The translations under genes and the position numbers were made by a program. Shown piece after piece: positions 15,891 through 25,174 of a stretch of DNA of 64,000 bases. The first letter of the stretch is position 1; each line of letters begins with the position of its first letter. The stretch comes from Sphaerothrix epifaneia (GTDB lineage Bacteria; Cyanobacteriota; Cyanobacteriia; Phormidesmidales; Phormidesmidaceae): contig NZ_JBHZOL010000066.1 in NCBI RefSeq assembly GCF_042788235.1, positions 62,001-126,000 of the forward strand, given 5' to 3'. Under the pieces are notes generated by a model. That model was not told the DNA's origin. It did no database searches and worked only from the letters and a program-made list of their open reading frames with translations.

Positions 15891-17365
15891 CTGTCTGAGG
15901 AAATGTCTTGCTTGTTACCTGTCGCCCGGACATTAACCACCCGGTTGAGTAAGTCATACCAAAAGCTCGACCCCATCGAAATTGCCAACCCAGTAATCAG
16001 CCAGCCCAGAAAACGCCTCGGAATCGGAAAAGCCCATTCGGCCTCGGCTTGAGCTTGCAAATCTAACACTTGAGGCGATCGCCCAATGGGTAGCGGAAAC
16101 TGGTCTAAAGAATTGTCCACCGCTTCGGTCACCAGGTTTAGCTCTTGCTGCAAATCTTGCAAATCCTGATTGGCTAACTGACTCACAGCCGCCGAAATGC
16201 TGTCGCGGATGGTCTGATCCGTGGTTAGGCGACTGGCAATATGCAAGCTATCTGCATTCAATACAACCGCGATCGCAATCCCAATTAGAATAGCTACTCC
16301 TTTAGCATTGCGTTTATAGACGCCTGCGGCTCTTGTCATAGAGCGATCAAACCAGGCTTCTACCTCTTTTTGAAACCGTTGCAGTTCTTCATCTGCTTGT
16401 TGTACTTTTAACTGAGCTTGTTCCGCCAAAGTCAGCAAACTATCTTTCAATCTAGGCGGAACCTGCTGGGGTTTAATACGACTGATCAACTCCCGAATCA
16501 GTCCGTCCTCTTGAGCTGCCAAAGCAGAGACTTCCTGATAAATAGAACTTTTGGCATCCAAAATAAGCACCAAGTCTCTTAGGGTTGGCTGAATTTTGCG
16601 CAGTAGCAAAGCCAGCTCATCAGCACTATTCACTAAGTTGCGCCTTAAAAAAGTTAAGCGTTTTAGGAACGTCTGGCTGAGGTGGTTCTCAGGCGGTAAT
16701 GACTGCTGCGCAATTTCAATAAAGCTGTCTATCTTATTGAGCAGTAGACTGACTGCTTGAGTCAAATTAATTCGACGAGCCTGAAAATCCTGAGTAATTT
16801 GCTGTAAAGACTGCTCTAGCTGTCTTATTTCAGGATCCAGCAGATACTCATTAGCCGTGCTAATACGTAAATCATTTAAAATTTGATTGACTGGTAATCG
16901 AATACGCTCTTCAACTAGATTTCCTAATCTCGACTCCGTTAGCAGTCGCTGAAGGTCAATCAAATGCAAATTTTCTAACAGCGTCGCCGCAAAAGCTTCT
17001 GAGGGAATATAAGAAGGGCCACTCGTTTGAGTGCCAAAAACGTTTCGGGTGCGAGTCACCGTTCGATAAATTTGACCGATAAAATGCAAAAATTGCCTTA
17101 ATAGACGGGCTAATCGTCCTCTCGCTTCGTGGTTTAAACTGCGAATAACCGGGCTGTTGTATAGCTGGTTAGCCAGTTCTTGAGCCGCTGCTCTACTTTC
17201 AGCGCTGTCTCCCGCCAACAACTGCTCAATTGAATATTTAAGATGCTCTGCCCGCCATTGCAAAATAGCACTAATAATTTCTTGGATTTCGCTAGCCAAG
17301 AGGCTCAGAATTAAATAGGTAAAAATCAGCCCCAGAGCCAAGTCTAGGATTAAAGGAAGACTCAT
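15887..17365 (-). CDS. Conserved membrane protein of unknown function
   Basis: A 492-residue protein. A membrane helix sits at the N-terminus (LILDLALGLIFTYLILSLLA) and is followed by SEIQEII. A long, mostly helical cytoplasmic or periplasmic region with coiled-coil character spans ~40-340. Two C-terminal helices follow (GVAILIGIAIAVVLNADSL near 350 and FLGWLITGLAISMGSSFWY near 460). I do not recognise a named domain, but the layout is common in cyanobacterial hypothetical proteins. It is convergent with and overlaps the histidine kinase by four bases. Confidence 0.7.
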   Translation of the reverse strand: MSLPLILDLALGLIFTYLILSLLASEIQEIISAILQWRAEHLKYSIEQLLAGDSAESRAAAQELANQLYNSPVIRSLNHEARGRLARLLRQFLHFIGQIYRTVTRTRNVFGTQTSGPSYIPSEAFAATLLENLHLIDLQRLLTESRLGNLVEERIRLPVNQILNDLRISTANEYLLDPEIRQLEQSLQQITQDFQARRINLTQAVSLLLNKIDSFIEIAQQSLPPENHLSQTFLKRLTFLRRNLVNSADELALLLRKIQPTLRDLVLILDAKSSIYQEVSALAAQEDGLIRELISRIKPQQVPPRLKDSLLTLAEQAQLKVQQADEELQRFQKEVEAWFDRSMTRAAGVYKRNAKGVAILIGIAIAVVLNADSLHIASRLTTDQTIRDSISAAVSQLANQDLQDLQQELNLVTEAVDNSLDQFPLPIGRSPQVLDLQAQAEAEWAFPIPRRFLGWLITGLAISMGSSFWYDLLNRVVNVRATGNKQDISSDS

Positions 17366-17598
17366 AGTGCGTTTAGTTTAATTGAGCGGCTTAGATTTTT
17401 TTGGCGTTATCGCTGAGCATTCGGTAATATAGGCCAAACTCTTCCTGGTAAGTCTGTACCTTAACTAAACTTATCGGCTAATTTCACAGCGCTCTGCCTC
17501 GGCAGCAGCAAAATTGATAGTCAAGCAGTAGCCACTTAGCTTTATAACCAGAGTCAACTAAAGACCCGTTAAAGCGGCGCTGACCCTTAGGTAAGCAA

Positions 17599-17643
17599 AA
17601 AAATGGGTCTTAGAGAAACCCAAAACTGCATGTCTCTAAGACC
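17599..17643 (-). terminator. Intrinsic terminator of the cyAbrB gene
   Basis: On the minus strand an 11-base perfect stem (GGTCTTAGAGA / TCTCTAAGACC, bases 17606-17616 and 17633-17643) is followed by CATTTTTTTG. It starts 22 bases beyond the cyAbrB stop. The strong stem plus seven Ts make a clear terminator. Confidence 0.85.
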
Positions 17644-17664
17644 TAGTCAACCAATAGCTAGAGA

Positions 17665-18069
17665 TTAATCATCCATATCTATCTCTTCGCCATCTTCAGT
17701 AATTTGCTTGAGCCGAATATGCTTACGGCCCAAAGAAATTTCAAATTCATCTCCAGGCTTTAGCCCCATTTGCTTGGTATAGGCAGAACCAATCAGAAGA
17801 TTACCATTAGACTGTACCGTAATGCGATAGCTGGCGCTACGACCACCTCTGCCATTGCCGCTTTGAGTGCTATCTAGTTGAATACCCTCAGCATCAATCA
17901 GGGCATTCAAAAATTTCATCATATTGACTCGCTCTACGCCGTTTTTTGTGACGGTATAGTAGCCACAAGCCTTTGCCTTCTCTTCTTTAGACAGATGCTC
18001 CAAGTCTTTTACTTTTTTAAGGAGCGCTTTGCCCGTAAGGGCATCTGCATTTACTTCACTAGCCATCAA
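17665..18069 (-). CDS. AbrB-family transcriptional regulator (cyAbrB1-like)
   Basis: Cyanobacterial AbrB regulator of 134 residues. An N-terminal conserved region (LTGKALLKKVKDLEHLS, KACGYYTVTKNG) is followed by a C-terminal DNA-binding swapped-hairpin half (GNLLIGSAYTKQMGLKPGDE, FEISLGRKHIRLKQI). The KACGYYT box and the C-terminal half fit cyAbrB1 (the Sll0359 group) better than cyAbrB2. These proteins act as global regulators of carbon and nitrogen metabolism. It is divergent from the Rrf2 gene across 200 bases and is closed by a strong terminator. Confidence 0.88.
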   Translation of the reverse strand: MMASEVNADALTGKALLKKVKDLEHLSKEEKAKACGYYTVTKNGVERVNMMKFLNALIDAEGIQLDSTQSGNGRGGRSASYRITVQSNGNLLIGSAYTKQMGLKPGDEFEISLGRKHIRLKQITEDGEEIDMDD

Positions 18070-18270
18070 CCTAAGTCTCTATATCCTACAGGACGTGAAA
18101 ATCACTAAGCAGAGTCAATAGGGTCTATAACTCTACACAGTTTCAACTTTAATATTGCCATGAAAAATGATACTACAATGAAATAGTTTTTTGCATTTAA
18201 TCGAAAGATACTAATGGCAAGATCGTGAATTTATGACGCCAGAAAACCAACTAAAACGACGGATAACGAA

Positions 18271-18714
18271 ATGAAGCTGACGACCCGTGGCCATTATAGT
18301 GTTAAAGCTCTATTAGATTTGAGTCTGCAAGCACGGAATAAACCTGTTTCTGTAAACGTTATTGCAGAACGGCAAAGTCTGTCTGCTCCCTATTTAGAAA
18401 AATTGTTAATCGCCCTTCGCAAAGCTGGAGTCGTCAGGTCAGTAAGAGGTTCTCAAGGGGGCTATCTATTAGCACTGTCCCCCGATCAAATCTCTTTGGG
18501 TCAAATATTAGAGGCCGTTGGTGAGACGGTTGAACCGCTACCTCACCAGCCGCTTGCAGATCATCAGGTAGAAGATTGGGTAACTCTAACGCTCTGGAAG
18601 CGATTACATGAAAAGCTCAAAGAGGCACTTTATCAGATTTCATTAGAAGATCTTTACTACGATGCTCGCAGTTGGCAAGCTGCTCAAGGAGAAAATATTA
18701 GCTTTATTGTTTAG
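18271..18714 (+). CDS. Rrf2 family transcriptional regulator without Fe-S cysteines
   Basis: Winged-helix regulator of 147 residues. The N-terminus MKLTTRGHYSVKALLDLSLQ and the wing VRSVRGSQGGYLLALSPDQI are typical of IscR/Rrf2. There is no cysteine anywhere in the protein, so it cannot hold the [2Fe-2S] cluster used by IscR. It heads a co-oriented run with cbiB (48-base gap), pyrR, fni and sppA. The ligand is unknown. Confidence 0.9.
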   Translation: MKLTTRGHYSVKALLDLSLQARNKPVSVNVIAERQSLSAPYLEKLLIALRKAGVVRSVRGSQGGYLLALSPDQISLGQILEAVGETVEPLPHQPLADHQVEDWVTLTLWKRLHEKLKEALYQISLEDLYYDARSWQAAQGENISFIV

Positions 18715-18762
18715 GCGGCGAAGGAGAAGCTAATTGTAAAAAATCTTTGCTATTAGAGTGCG

Positions 18763-19740
18763 ATGACCCTGGAGATTGAGGCGGCGATGATAACGCTTAT
18801 CTTGGCTGGCCTAGTTGATGCTTTGATTGGCGATCCGTGGGAGTGGCCGCATCCGGTTAAAGTGATGGGTCACGTTATCACAACCTATAGTCAGTGGAGC
18901 TTACAGAAGCACGATGCCGCTTGGAAACAGAGGCTTTCTGGTATAGTTTTGGCCTTGTTGGTCATTGTTGGTAGTAGCACAATTGCAGGCGGCTTAGTTT
19001 GTTTGAGTCTGCAAATAAGCTGGCTGTTGGGGGTTGGATTGGCAGTCATTTTGCTGGCAAGCTGTTTTGCCCAGCGCAGTCTCGGTGAGGCGGCCAAAGA
19101 CGTCTTGCGACCTTTGCAACAGGGTGATTTGGCGGTAGCGCGATCGCAATTAGCTCGGTATGTGGGACGCGATACCGCCGATCTTGACCAAGCCGAAATC
19201 TTGCGAGCCGTCTTAGAAACTGTCAGTGAAAATGCCACTGATGGGGTAATGGCACCGCTCTTTTATGCGCTTGTTGGCGCGTTGATTTCTCCGGTCTGTA
19301 GCGTGGCTTTTGCTTTCGCCTACAAGGCTGCTAGCACCTTAGACTCAATGGTGGGCTATCGAGAACCCCCCTATCGGGATCTAGGCTGGTTTAGCGCCCG
19401 CTTAGAAGATGGCTTGACCTGGCTTCCCTGCCGACTAACAGTAGCCACAATTGCGCTACAGTCAGGACGGCCACTTCGCGTTTGGCGGTTGTGCCGTCAA
19501 GATGCGATCGCTGACCCCAGCCCTAACTCAGGTTGGAGCGAATGCGCCTATGCCGCTACTTTGAGGGTTCAACTTGGCGGCGTAAATCGCTATCGTGGGG
19601 TTACGAAAGTGAAGCCGCTCTTGGGCAGCCCTGACAGAGACATTACGCCCGCTGTGGTTGCAGAAGCGCTGAAGCTGACTCGCCATAGTTTTTGGCTATG
19701 GCTGAGTCTCGGTCTTGTTGCCCTGCTGTCGCTCAGGTGA
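18763..19740 (+). CDS. cbiB: Adenosylcobinamide-phosphate synthase CbiB/CobD
   Basis: Membrane enzyme that joins aminopropanol phosphate to adenosylcobyric acid during cobalamin synthesis. It has 325 residues. The N-terminal GLVDALIGDPWEWPHPVKVMG and the central LETVSENATDGVMAPLFYAL are hallmarks, as is DSMVGYREPPYRDLGWFSAR. Several membrane helices are present. No cobalamin riboswitch is visible ahead of it (only 48 bases after the Rrf2 gene), so regulation is likely through the upstream promoter. Confidence 0.94.
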   Translation: MTLEIEAAMITLILAGLVDALIGDPWEWPHPVKVMGHVITTYSQWSLQKHDAAWKQRLSGIVLALLVIVGSSTIAGGLVCLSLQISWLLGVGLAVILLASCFAQRSLGEAAKDVLRPLQQGDLAVARSQLARYVGRDTADLDQAEILRAVLETVSENATDGVMAPLFYALVGALISPVCSVAFAFAYKAASTLDSMVGYREPPYRDLGWFSARLEDGLTWLPCRLTVATIALQSGRPLRVWRLCRQDAIADPSPNSGWSECAYAATLRVQLGGVNRYRGVTKVKPLLGSPDRDITPAVVAEALKLTRHSFWLWLSLGLVALLSLR

Positions 19741-19748
19741 CTTAATTT

Positions 19749-20285
19749 ATGCCTGCTGATACCGTTGAGATTTTATCTGCCGAAGAAATCCGCCGGACAG
19801 TCAATCGACTGGCGTCAGAAATTGTGGAAAAAACGGGCGATTTAGAAAAGCTAATTTTAGTTGGCATCTATACGCGGGGGGTGCCTTTAGCACAAACCCT
19901 AGCGCAACAAATTGAGCGATTAGAGCAAACACCTATTACAGTTGGGGCACTGGATATCACGTTTTATCGAGATGATCTCGATAAAATTAGCACTCGCACC
20001 CCGGCCAAAACCAAATTGCCAAAAGACTTAGCCGGACGCACAGTGGTACTGGTAGATGATGTTATCTTTAGCGGACGCACTATTCGAGCTGCCCTCAATG
20101 CCGTGAGTGACTATGGTCGCCCAGATCTGGTGCGATTAGCCGTTTTGATCGATCGCGGCCATCGGCAACTTCCGATTCATCCTGATTTTATTGGCAAGCA
20201 GCTACCCACCGCTAGCGAAGAAGTTGTCAAAGTCTACCTACAAACTACGGATCAAAGAGATGCGGTAGAGCTACTCAAGCGTTAA
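19749..20285 (+). CDS. pyrR: Bifunctional pyr operon regulator / uracil phosphoribosyltransferase
   Basis: PyrR-family protein of 178 residues. The PRPP-binding loop VVLVDDVIFSGRTIRAAL is exact, and the N-terminal GIYTRGVPLAQ and the end VKVYLQTTDQRDAVELL are typical. It salvages uracil to UMP. In Gram-positives it also binds pyr mRNA; in cyanobacteria RNA attenuation is not shown, and no pyr gene or attenuator is next to it. It starts eight bases after cbiB, so it is translated from the same mRNA. Confidence 0.93.
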   Translation: MPADTVEILSAEEIRRTVNRLASEIVEKTGDLEKLILVGIYTRGVPLAQTLAQQIERLEQTPITVGALDITFYRDDLDKISTRTPAKTKLPKDLAGRTVVLVDDVIFSGRTIRAALNAVSDYGRPDLVRLAVLIDRGHRQLPIHPDFIGKQLPTASEEVVKVYLQTTDQRDAVELLKR

Positions 20286-20385
20286 AGCATGGAGATTGTT
20301 AAAGGGGGCGTTAGGGCGGGTCGAGCCTGTGGGAGACTACAGGTTACCAGCTTTAAATCCCATTTATTTAAACCTTGATTCATTC

Positions 20386-21441
20386 ATGACCGTAACGCCT
20401 TTTTCCCTTGCTTCTAGCGAAACTCAGGTGCGTAAAGCCGATCATCTACGCATTTGTATTGACGAAGACGTGCAGTTTCGCCAAATTAGCAACGGCCTCG
20501 ATCGCTATCGTTTTGTCCACTGTTGCTTACCCGAAATCAATCGCGATGAGATTGACCTATCGACTCATTTTTTAGGCAAGTCCTTGGCCGCCCCCTTGCT
20601 GATTTCTTCGATGACCGGAGGCACCGAGCAGGCTCATTTGATCAATACCCGTTTAGCCGCGATCGCCCAGCGCTGTGGTTTAGCGATGGGTGTCGGTTCC
20701 CAGCGAGTAGCAATTGAAAATCCGGCACTAAAATCGACTTTTTCAGTCCGCGCGATCGCCCCTGATATTTTGCTGCTAGCAAACTTAGGTGCCGTTCAAC
20801 TCAACTACAACTATGGTCTAGAGCAATGTGAACGGATTGTAGACTGGCTCGAAGCAGACGCCCTCATTTTGCATCTCAACCCCCTACAAGAGTGCATTCA
20901 ATCGCAGGGTGATACCAATTTTCGAGGGCTGCTAGCCAAAATTGAACAGCTTTGTCAACGGCTCACGGTACCCGTCATTGCCAAGGAAGTCGGCAACGGC
21001 ATCTCTGCGGCCAACGCCCAAGGTCTGATCAACGCCGGGGTCGCCGCCATTGATGTAGCTGGAGCCGGAGGCACTTCTTGGGCCAAAGTCGAGGGACAGC
21101 GTGCCCAAGATGGCAAACAACGTCGTCTCGGACAAACCTTTGCAGACTGGGGATTGCCCACGGCTGAGTGCATTCTAGCGGTGCGCTCCGTTGCCCCCAA
21201 ACTGCCTCTCATTGCTTCGGGTGGTCTGCGAAACGGTCTAGAAGTCGCCAAGGCGATCGCCCTAGGAGCAGATTTAGCGGGCTTGGCTTGGCCCTTTCTC
21301 AAAGCTGCCGACGAATCAGAAACTGCCTTAGACGAGCTGACAGAAGTTCTCATCGCTGAGATCACCACTACTCTGTTTTGCACAGGTTCGGCCAATCTGC
21401 AAGAACTACGAGACGCTCACCAACTGCAGCGAGTACCATAG
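20386..21441 (+). CDS. fni: Type 2 isopentenyl-diphosphate delta-isomerase
   Basis: FMN- and NADPH-dependent enzyme interconverting IPP and DMAPP for carotenoids, phytol and quinones. From the ATG at 20386 it has 351 residues, the family length; a TTG at 20296 would add 30 unlikely residues. Visible features are RKADHLRICIDEDVQF, SSMTGGTEQAHLIN, GLAMGVGSQR, the Lys in VIAKEVGNGI, DVAGAGGTSWAKVE and the FMN-phosphate site IASGGLRNGLEVAKAIALGA. It follows pyrR by 100 bases. Confidence 0.94.
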   Translation: MTVTPFSLASSETQVRKADHLRICIDEDVQFRQISNGLDRYRFVHCCLPEINRDEIDLSTHFLGKSLAAPLLISSMTGGTEQAHLINTRLAAIAQRCGLAMGVGSQRVAIENPALKSTFSVRAIAPDILLLANLGAVQLNYNYGLEQCERIVDWLEADALILHLNPLQECIQSQGDTNFRGLLAKIEQLCQRLTVPVIAKEVGNGISAANAQGLINAGVAAIDVAGAGGTSWAKVEGQRAQDGKQRRLGQTFADWGLPTAECILAVRSVAPKLPLIASGGLRNGLEVAKAIALGADLAGLAWPFLKAADESETALDELTEVLIAEITTTLFCTGSANLQELRDAHQLQRVP

Positions 21442-21482
21442 AAAAAACATCCTGCCGACGCCTCACGAGTTCAACTGCAATC

Positions 21483-23291
21483 ATGCGAGACTTCATAAAA
21501 TACACAGCAGCTAGTGCTGTAGGTGCGTTCTTGAGTTTAGTGACGCTAATGATCCTGCTTGGGTTTGGGGCAGTTGGGCTTTTAACCTTCGTCATTGCGA
21601 CCGCCTCACGAGATACTGAACCCCAAATTGAAGACAAGTCTTTGTTGGTTTTTGACCTCTCAGTAGACATTACCAACTCAATTCCACCCGGTGGCCCAGA
21701 AGTTGTTATAGAAGAGGCTCTTTATGGAGACTTAGGTCAGGCTGTCTCGCTCAAAACGGTTTTAGAAGCAATTGATCAAGCCGCCAACGACGATCGCATT
21801 GTGGGTTTGCTGCTACAAGGTAATACGTTTGAAGGACTCTCAACTTTACGAGAAGTCAGAGAAGGGCTAGTCAAGTTTAAAGCGACAGGCAAGCCCATTA
21901 TTGCCTACGAAATGGGGTGGGCTGAGCGCGACTATTACCTCATTTCTGTAGCCGATACTATCATTTTGAATCCTTCCGGCATTTTAGAACTTAATGGCTT
22001 CAGCGCGGAAACCCAGTTTTTAGCAGGTGCCTTACAAAAATATGGAGTCGGTGTTCAGGTTTTGCGCGCAGGTCGCTACAAGTCTGCGGTAGAGCCATTT
22101 ACTCGCACAGAAAGCAGCCCGGAAGAGCGTGAGCAAACTCAAGCCCTCTTAAGCGACCTATGGCAAGACTTTCTCACAACAGCAGCACAGGAGCGCGACC
22201 TAACGCCCCAGCGTTTGCAGCAGATTGCCGATGCTGGTGGCTTGCTGATGGCAGATGAAGCCCTACAAGCGGGTTTAGTAGACGAAGTGGCTTATTTCGA
22301 CGAAGTTTTGTCAGACCTAGGGGAACTGACAGAGTCAGAGGCGGACACATTTGAAGATTTTCCCCAAGTTGACTTAGTAGACTATGGTCTGAGGGCTGAG
22401 TTTGCCAGTGACAACAGCTCAGATAACACCATTGCTGTTGTCTATGCCGAAGGCGAAATCGTCGGCGGCGAGTCAGCACCGGGGCTAGTTGGGTCTGATA
22501 CGCTCACTCGGCTATTGCGAGAACTCCGTCAAGACGATGATGTCAAAGCCATTGTGCTGCGAATTAACAGTCCGGGGGGCGGTGCCGCCGCTTCTGAGCT
22601 GATTACACGCGAAGTAGAGCTTGCCAGCGAAACCAAGCCCTTGATGGTTTCAATGGGCGATTTTGCCGCATCTGGCGGCTATATGATGGCGGCTCCTGGC
22701 GATACTATCTTTGCTACCCCAACCACCATCACCGGATCGATTGGCGTATTTGGCCTATTGCTCAATCTTAAAGAAATTGCCAACGAAAATGGAATTACCT
22801 GGGATGTTGTTAAAACAGCTCAGTTTGCCGATATTGGTACTATTGCTCGTCCTCAATCGCCGCAAGAACTTGCCTTACAGCAAGACATTGTCGATACGCT
22901 TTATAACCGCTTCTTAGGCATTGTCTCTGAGTCGCGGGATATGACGACAGCCGAAGTTGATCAGGTCGCTCAGGGGCGGGTTTGGTCAGGTGTAGATGCA
23001 GCCGAGGTGGGTCTTGTCGATGAAATTGGGGGGTTAAGCGATGCGATCGCCGCAGCGGCAAGGGCAGCCGACCTTGAAGAATGGCAGGTTGAAGAATATC
23101 CTCAGCCGCGAACTTTAGAAGAACAAATTTTTGAAAGTTTGTTTGGCCAGATTATTTCGCGCCTACCGGGTGCCCAAGACCCGCTGACGCAAGAAATCTA
23201 TGCTTTTCGCGATCGCCTAAGAACGCTGGGCTTGCTCGACGATCCAAACGGTTTGTATACGCGTATTCCGTTTACCACAACGATTAAGTAG
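21483..23291 (+). CDS. sppA: Signal peptide peptidase SppA (long form)
   Basis: Membrane-bound serine protease that cuts up cleaved signal peptides; in cyanobacteria also linked to phycobilisome turnover in strong light. It has 602 residues from the ATG at 21483 (the longer frame from 21378 overlaps fni and is not convincing). An N-terminal membrane helix lies at ~10-42. Two protease halves follow. The catalytic Lys is in RAGRYKSAVEPF and the Ser in DFAASGGYMMAAP, near GSIGVFG. It follows fni by 41 bases. Confidence 0.93.
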   Translation: MRDFIKYTAASAVGAFLSLVTLMILLGFGAVGLLTFVIATASRDTEPQIEDKSLLVFDLSVDITNSIPPGGPEVVIEEALYGDLGQAVSLKTVLEAIDQAANDDRIVGLLLQGNTFEGLSTLREVREGLVKFKATGKPIIAYEMGWAERDYYLISVADTIILNPSGILELNGFSAETQFLAGALQKYGVGVQVLRAGRYKSAVEPFTRTESSPEEREQTQALLSDLWQDFLTTAAQERDLTPQRLQQIADAGGLLMADEALQAGLVDEVAYFDEVLSDLGELTESEADTFEDFPQVDLVDYGLRAEFASDNSSDNTIAVVYAEGEIVGGESAPGLVGSDTLTRLLRELRQDDDVKAIVLRINSPGGGAAASELITREVELASETKPLMVSMGDFAASGGYMMAAPGDTIFATPTTITGSIGVFGLLLNLKEIANENGITWDVVKTAQFADIGTIARPQSPQELALQQDIVDTLYNRFLGIVSESRDMTTAEVDQVAQGRVWSGVDAAEVGLVDEIGGLSDAIAAAARAADLEEWQVEEYPQPRTLEEQIFESLFGQIISRLPGAQDPLTQEIYAFRDRLRTLGLLDDPNGLYTRIPFTTTIK

Positions 23292-23319
23292 CAAACTCAG
23301 CACGACCCCTATCAGGCGA

Positions 23320-24267
23320 TCAAAGCGTAGCAAAGCGATCGCTGGCTTCTATCAGAGCGTGAACAATCCCTGGTTCCGTCGCTGCATGTCCGGCATCAGC
23401 AACCACAACAAATTCAGCTTCTGGCCAAGCACAGTGCAACTCCCAGGCAGACACCATCGGGCAAACGACATCATACCGTCCTTGCACAATCACCGCAGGA
23501 ATGTGGCGAATGCGATCGATGTTTTGCAAAAGCTGGTCGTCCGTCGTAAAAAAGCCGTGGTTGACAAAGTAATGACACTCAATCCGAGCAAACGCTGTCG
23601 CAAAATCGGGCTGATCAAATCGTTCTACTAGCTGGGCATCGGGCAAAAGCTTACTGGTACTGGCTTCCCAAACCGCCCATGCCCTAGCAGCTTGCTGGCA
23701 AATAGCTGGGTTTGAACTGGTAAGCCGCTGATAATAAGCGCTCAACAAATCTCCCCGCTCTGCTACCGGAATGGGGGCGAGGTATCGTTCCCACGCCTCC
23801 GGAAAAAGATAGCTAGCACCCGACTGATAAAACCAGCGAAGCTCTTTGGGTCGCAGCATGAAAATGCCGCGCAAAATCAAACCCACACACCGCTCAGGGT
23901 GAGTTTGACTGTAGGCTAAAGCCAACGTGCTGCCCCAACTACCGCCAAAAACGACCCATTGCTCAATGCCCAGGTGCGATCGCAAAGTTTCAATGTCTGC
24001 AACCAAATGCCAGGTAGTATTTTCTTCTAGCTCAGCGTGAGGCGTACTGCGGCCACAGCCGCGCTGGTCGAACAACACAATCCGCCACTGCTGCGGATCA
24101 AAAAACTGGCGGTAGAGGGGCTGGCTGCCGCCGCCTGGGCCGCCATGCAAAAAGACAACAGGCTTTCCCTGAGGGTTTCCGACTTCTTCAAAATAAAGAC
24201 TGTGACGCTGAGAAACAACAAGTTTATCTTGGCGGAAAGGCTCAATGGGAGGGTAGAGCGATCGCAT
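23320..24267 (-). CDS. pip: Prolyl iminopeptidase (alpha/beta hydrolase)
   Basis: Releases N-terminal proline from peptides. It has 315 residues from the ATG at 24267 (family starts look like MRSLYPPIEPF; an ATG at 24282 adds five residues). Visible motifs are FLHGGPGGG (oxyanion hole), FDQRGCGRSTPH, GGSWGSTLALAY with the nucleophilic Ser, QGRYDVVCP with the Asp, and DAGHAATEPG with the His. It is convergent with sppA. It lies directly downstream of the 32-residue small gene on the same strand. Confidence 0.93.
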   Translation of the reverse strand: MRSLYPPIEPFRQDKLVVSQRHSLYFEEVGNPQGKPVVFLHGGPGGGSQPLYRQFFDPQQWRIVLFDQRGCGRSTPHAELEENTTWHLVADIETLRSHLGIEQWVVFGGSWGSTLALAYSQTHPERCVGLILRGIFMLRPKELRWFYQSGASYLFPEAWERYLAPIPVAERGDLLSAYYQRLTSSNPAICQQAARAWAVWEASTSKLLPDAQLVERFDQPDFATAFARIECHYFVNHGFFTTDDQLLQNIDRIRHIPAVIVQGRYDVVCPMVSAWELHCAWPEAEFVVVADAGHAATEPGIVHALIEASDRFATL

Positions 24268-24345
24268 AAAACTAGCTCTCATCCATCAACTTTGCCATTT
24301 TCACAGCATCAACACTGGCCCGCAAGCAACAAGTCGGATATTGCT

Positions 24346-24444
24346 CTAGGCTAGCGACTTTACCACAATCCACTTTCCTGTCTGGGGATCACGGTAGGTA
24401 ATAAATGGATTGGCCTTGAGCGGCTTCTGAGAAATCCTCGGCAT
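24346..24444 (-). CDS. Very small conserved-looking protein (32 residues)
   Basis: An ATG at 24444 opens a 32-codon frame ending TAG at 24346-24348. The product begins MPRISQKPLKANPFITYRD, then PQTGKWIVVKSLA. The order of basic, aromatic and Gly-Lys-Trp residues looks like a folded mini-protein, and I recall similar tiny proteins in other cyanobacteria, though I cannot verify that. It is 78 bases upstream of pip on the same strand. The ribosome site is weak. Confidence 0.5.
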   Translation of the reverse strand: MPRISQKPLKANPFITYRDPQTGKWIVVKSLA

Positions 24445-24589
24445 GGCAATCAACTTCAAATGCTTACCCCATAATTTAAAGGGTTTATGAAGCAGCTAAC
24501 GTGACTGCCTTCGCGCTCCTGAGTGATTTTTTAGCATCAACAAAGTGATCTCACTCACCTCAGGCTGTTAGCCAACGGTTCCTTTTAAT

Positions 24590-25156
24590 TTAATCCACAG
24601 CCAGGCCAGGATCATCACACTCATCGCCACTACCTGTCTTTAGCGTACCAAGCAAGTTGGCAATAATTACACACTGCTTTGCGGCGGCTGCGCGAGGAGA
24701 CACTTCGATTTTGAAGGGAATTTGATCAGAATCCGGTAAACCTTCATAGTCAAAGCTAACAGCAGTACTCGCCTCCCAGGCACCACTCACACTGGCAAAG
24801 CCAGTCAAATCCACATAATCAGGTCTGACGCTGTCTCTGGCTAAGATTTCTACTGTACCGACACTAGCGGCTGAACCCACCTGCAGGGAAGGCAAAGCGT
24901 CATCAAGAATGGTAATTACTCGAGTCTCTCGGTTTTGTCTGGCATCGGCCTGAGCTTGTCTGAGAACCTCTAGCAAGTCACTGCGCACTGTACTCATACG
25001 CTGGCGATCCGCAAAGGCCAACCAGCCAGGAGCCGCAATGCCCATCAAAATACCAACCATCAAAACGACAAGCAGCACTTCAATCAGTGTAAAGCCCGCT
25101 GTTGTCTCATCTGGGATCGGTTTAGCTTTTTGGCTGCGCATCAGAAATAGCCTCAA
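24590..25156 (-). CDS. Type IV pseudopilin-like protein (GspH/HpsD-like)
   Basis: Prepilin-type protein of 188 residues. A short basic leader ends in Gly before FTLIEVLLVVLMVGILMGIA, the prepilin peptidase site and N-terminal helix. The globular part has RQNRETRVI and a C-terminal Cys pair (KQCVII, GDECDDPG), as in GspH-type minor pilins. It is last in the row hpsA-hpsB-hpsC on the minus strand, 18 bases after hpsC. By position it corresponds to HpsD of the Nostoc hps locus, but I do not insist on the name. An alternative start is at 25141. Confidence 0.82.
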   Translation of the reverse strand: MRLFLMRSQKAKPIPDETTAGFTLIEVLLVVLMVGILMGIAAPGWLAFADRQRMSTVRSDLLEVLRQAQADARQNRETRVITILDDALPSLQVGSAASVGTVEILARDSVRPDYVDLTGFASVSGAWEASTAVSFDYEGLPDSDQIPFKIEVSPRAAAAKQCVIIANLLGTLKTGSGDECDDPGLAVD

Positions 25157-25174
25157 TCACATCACAACAGAAGC

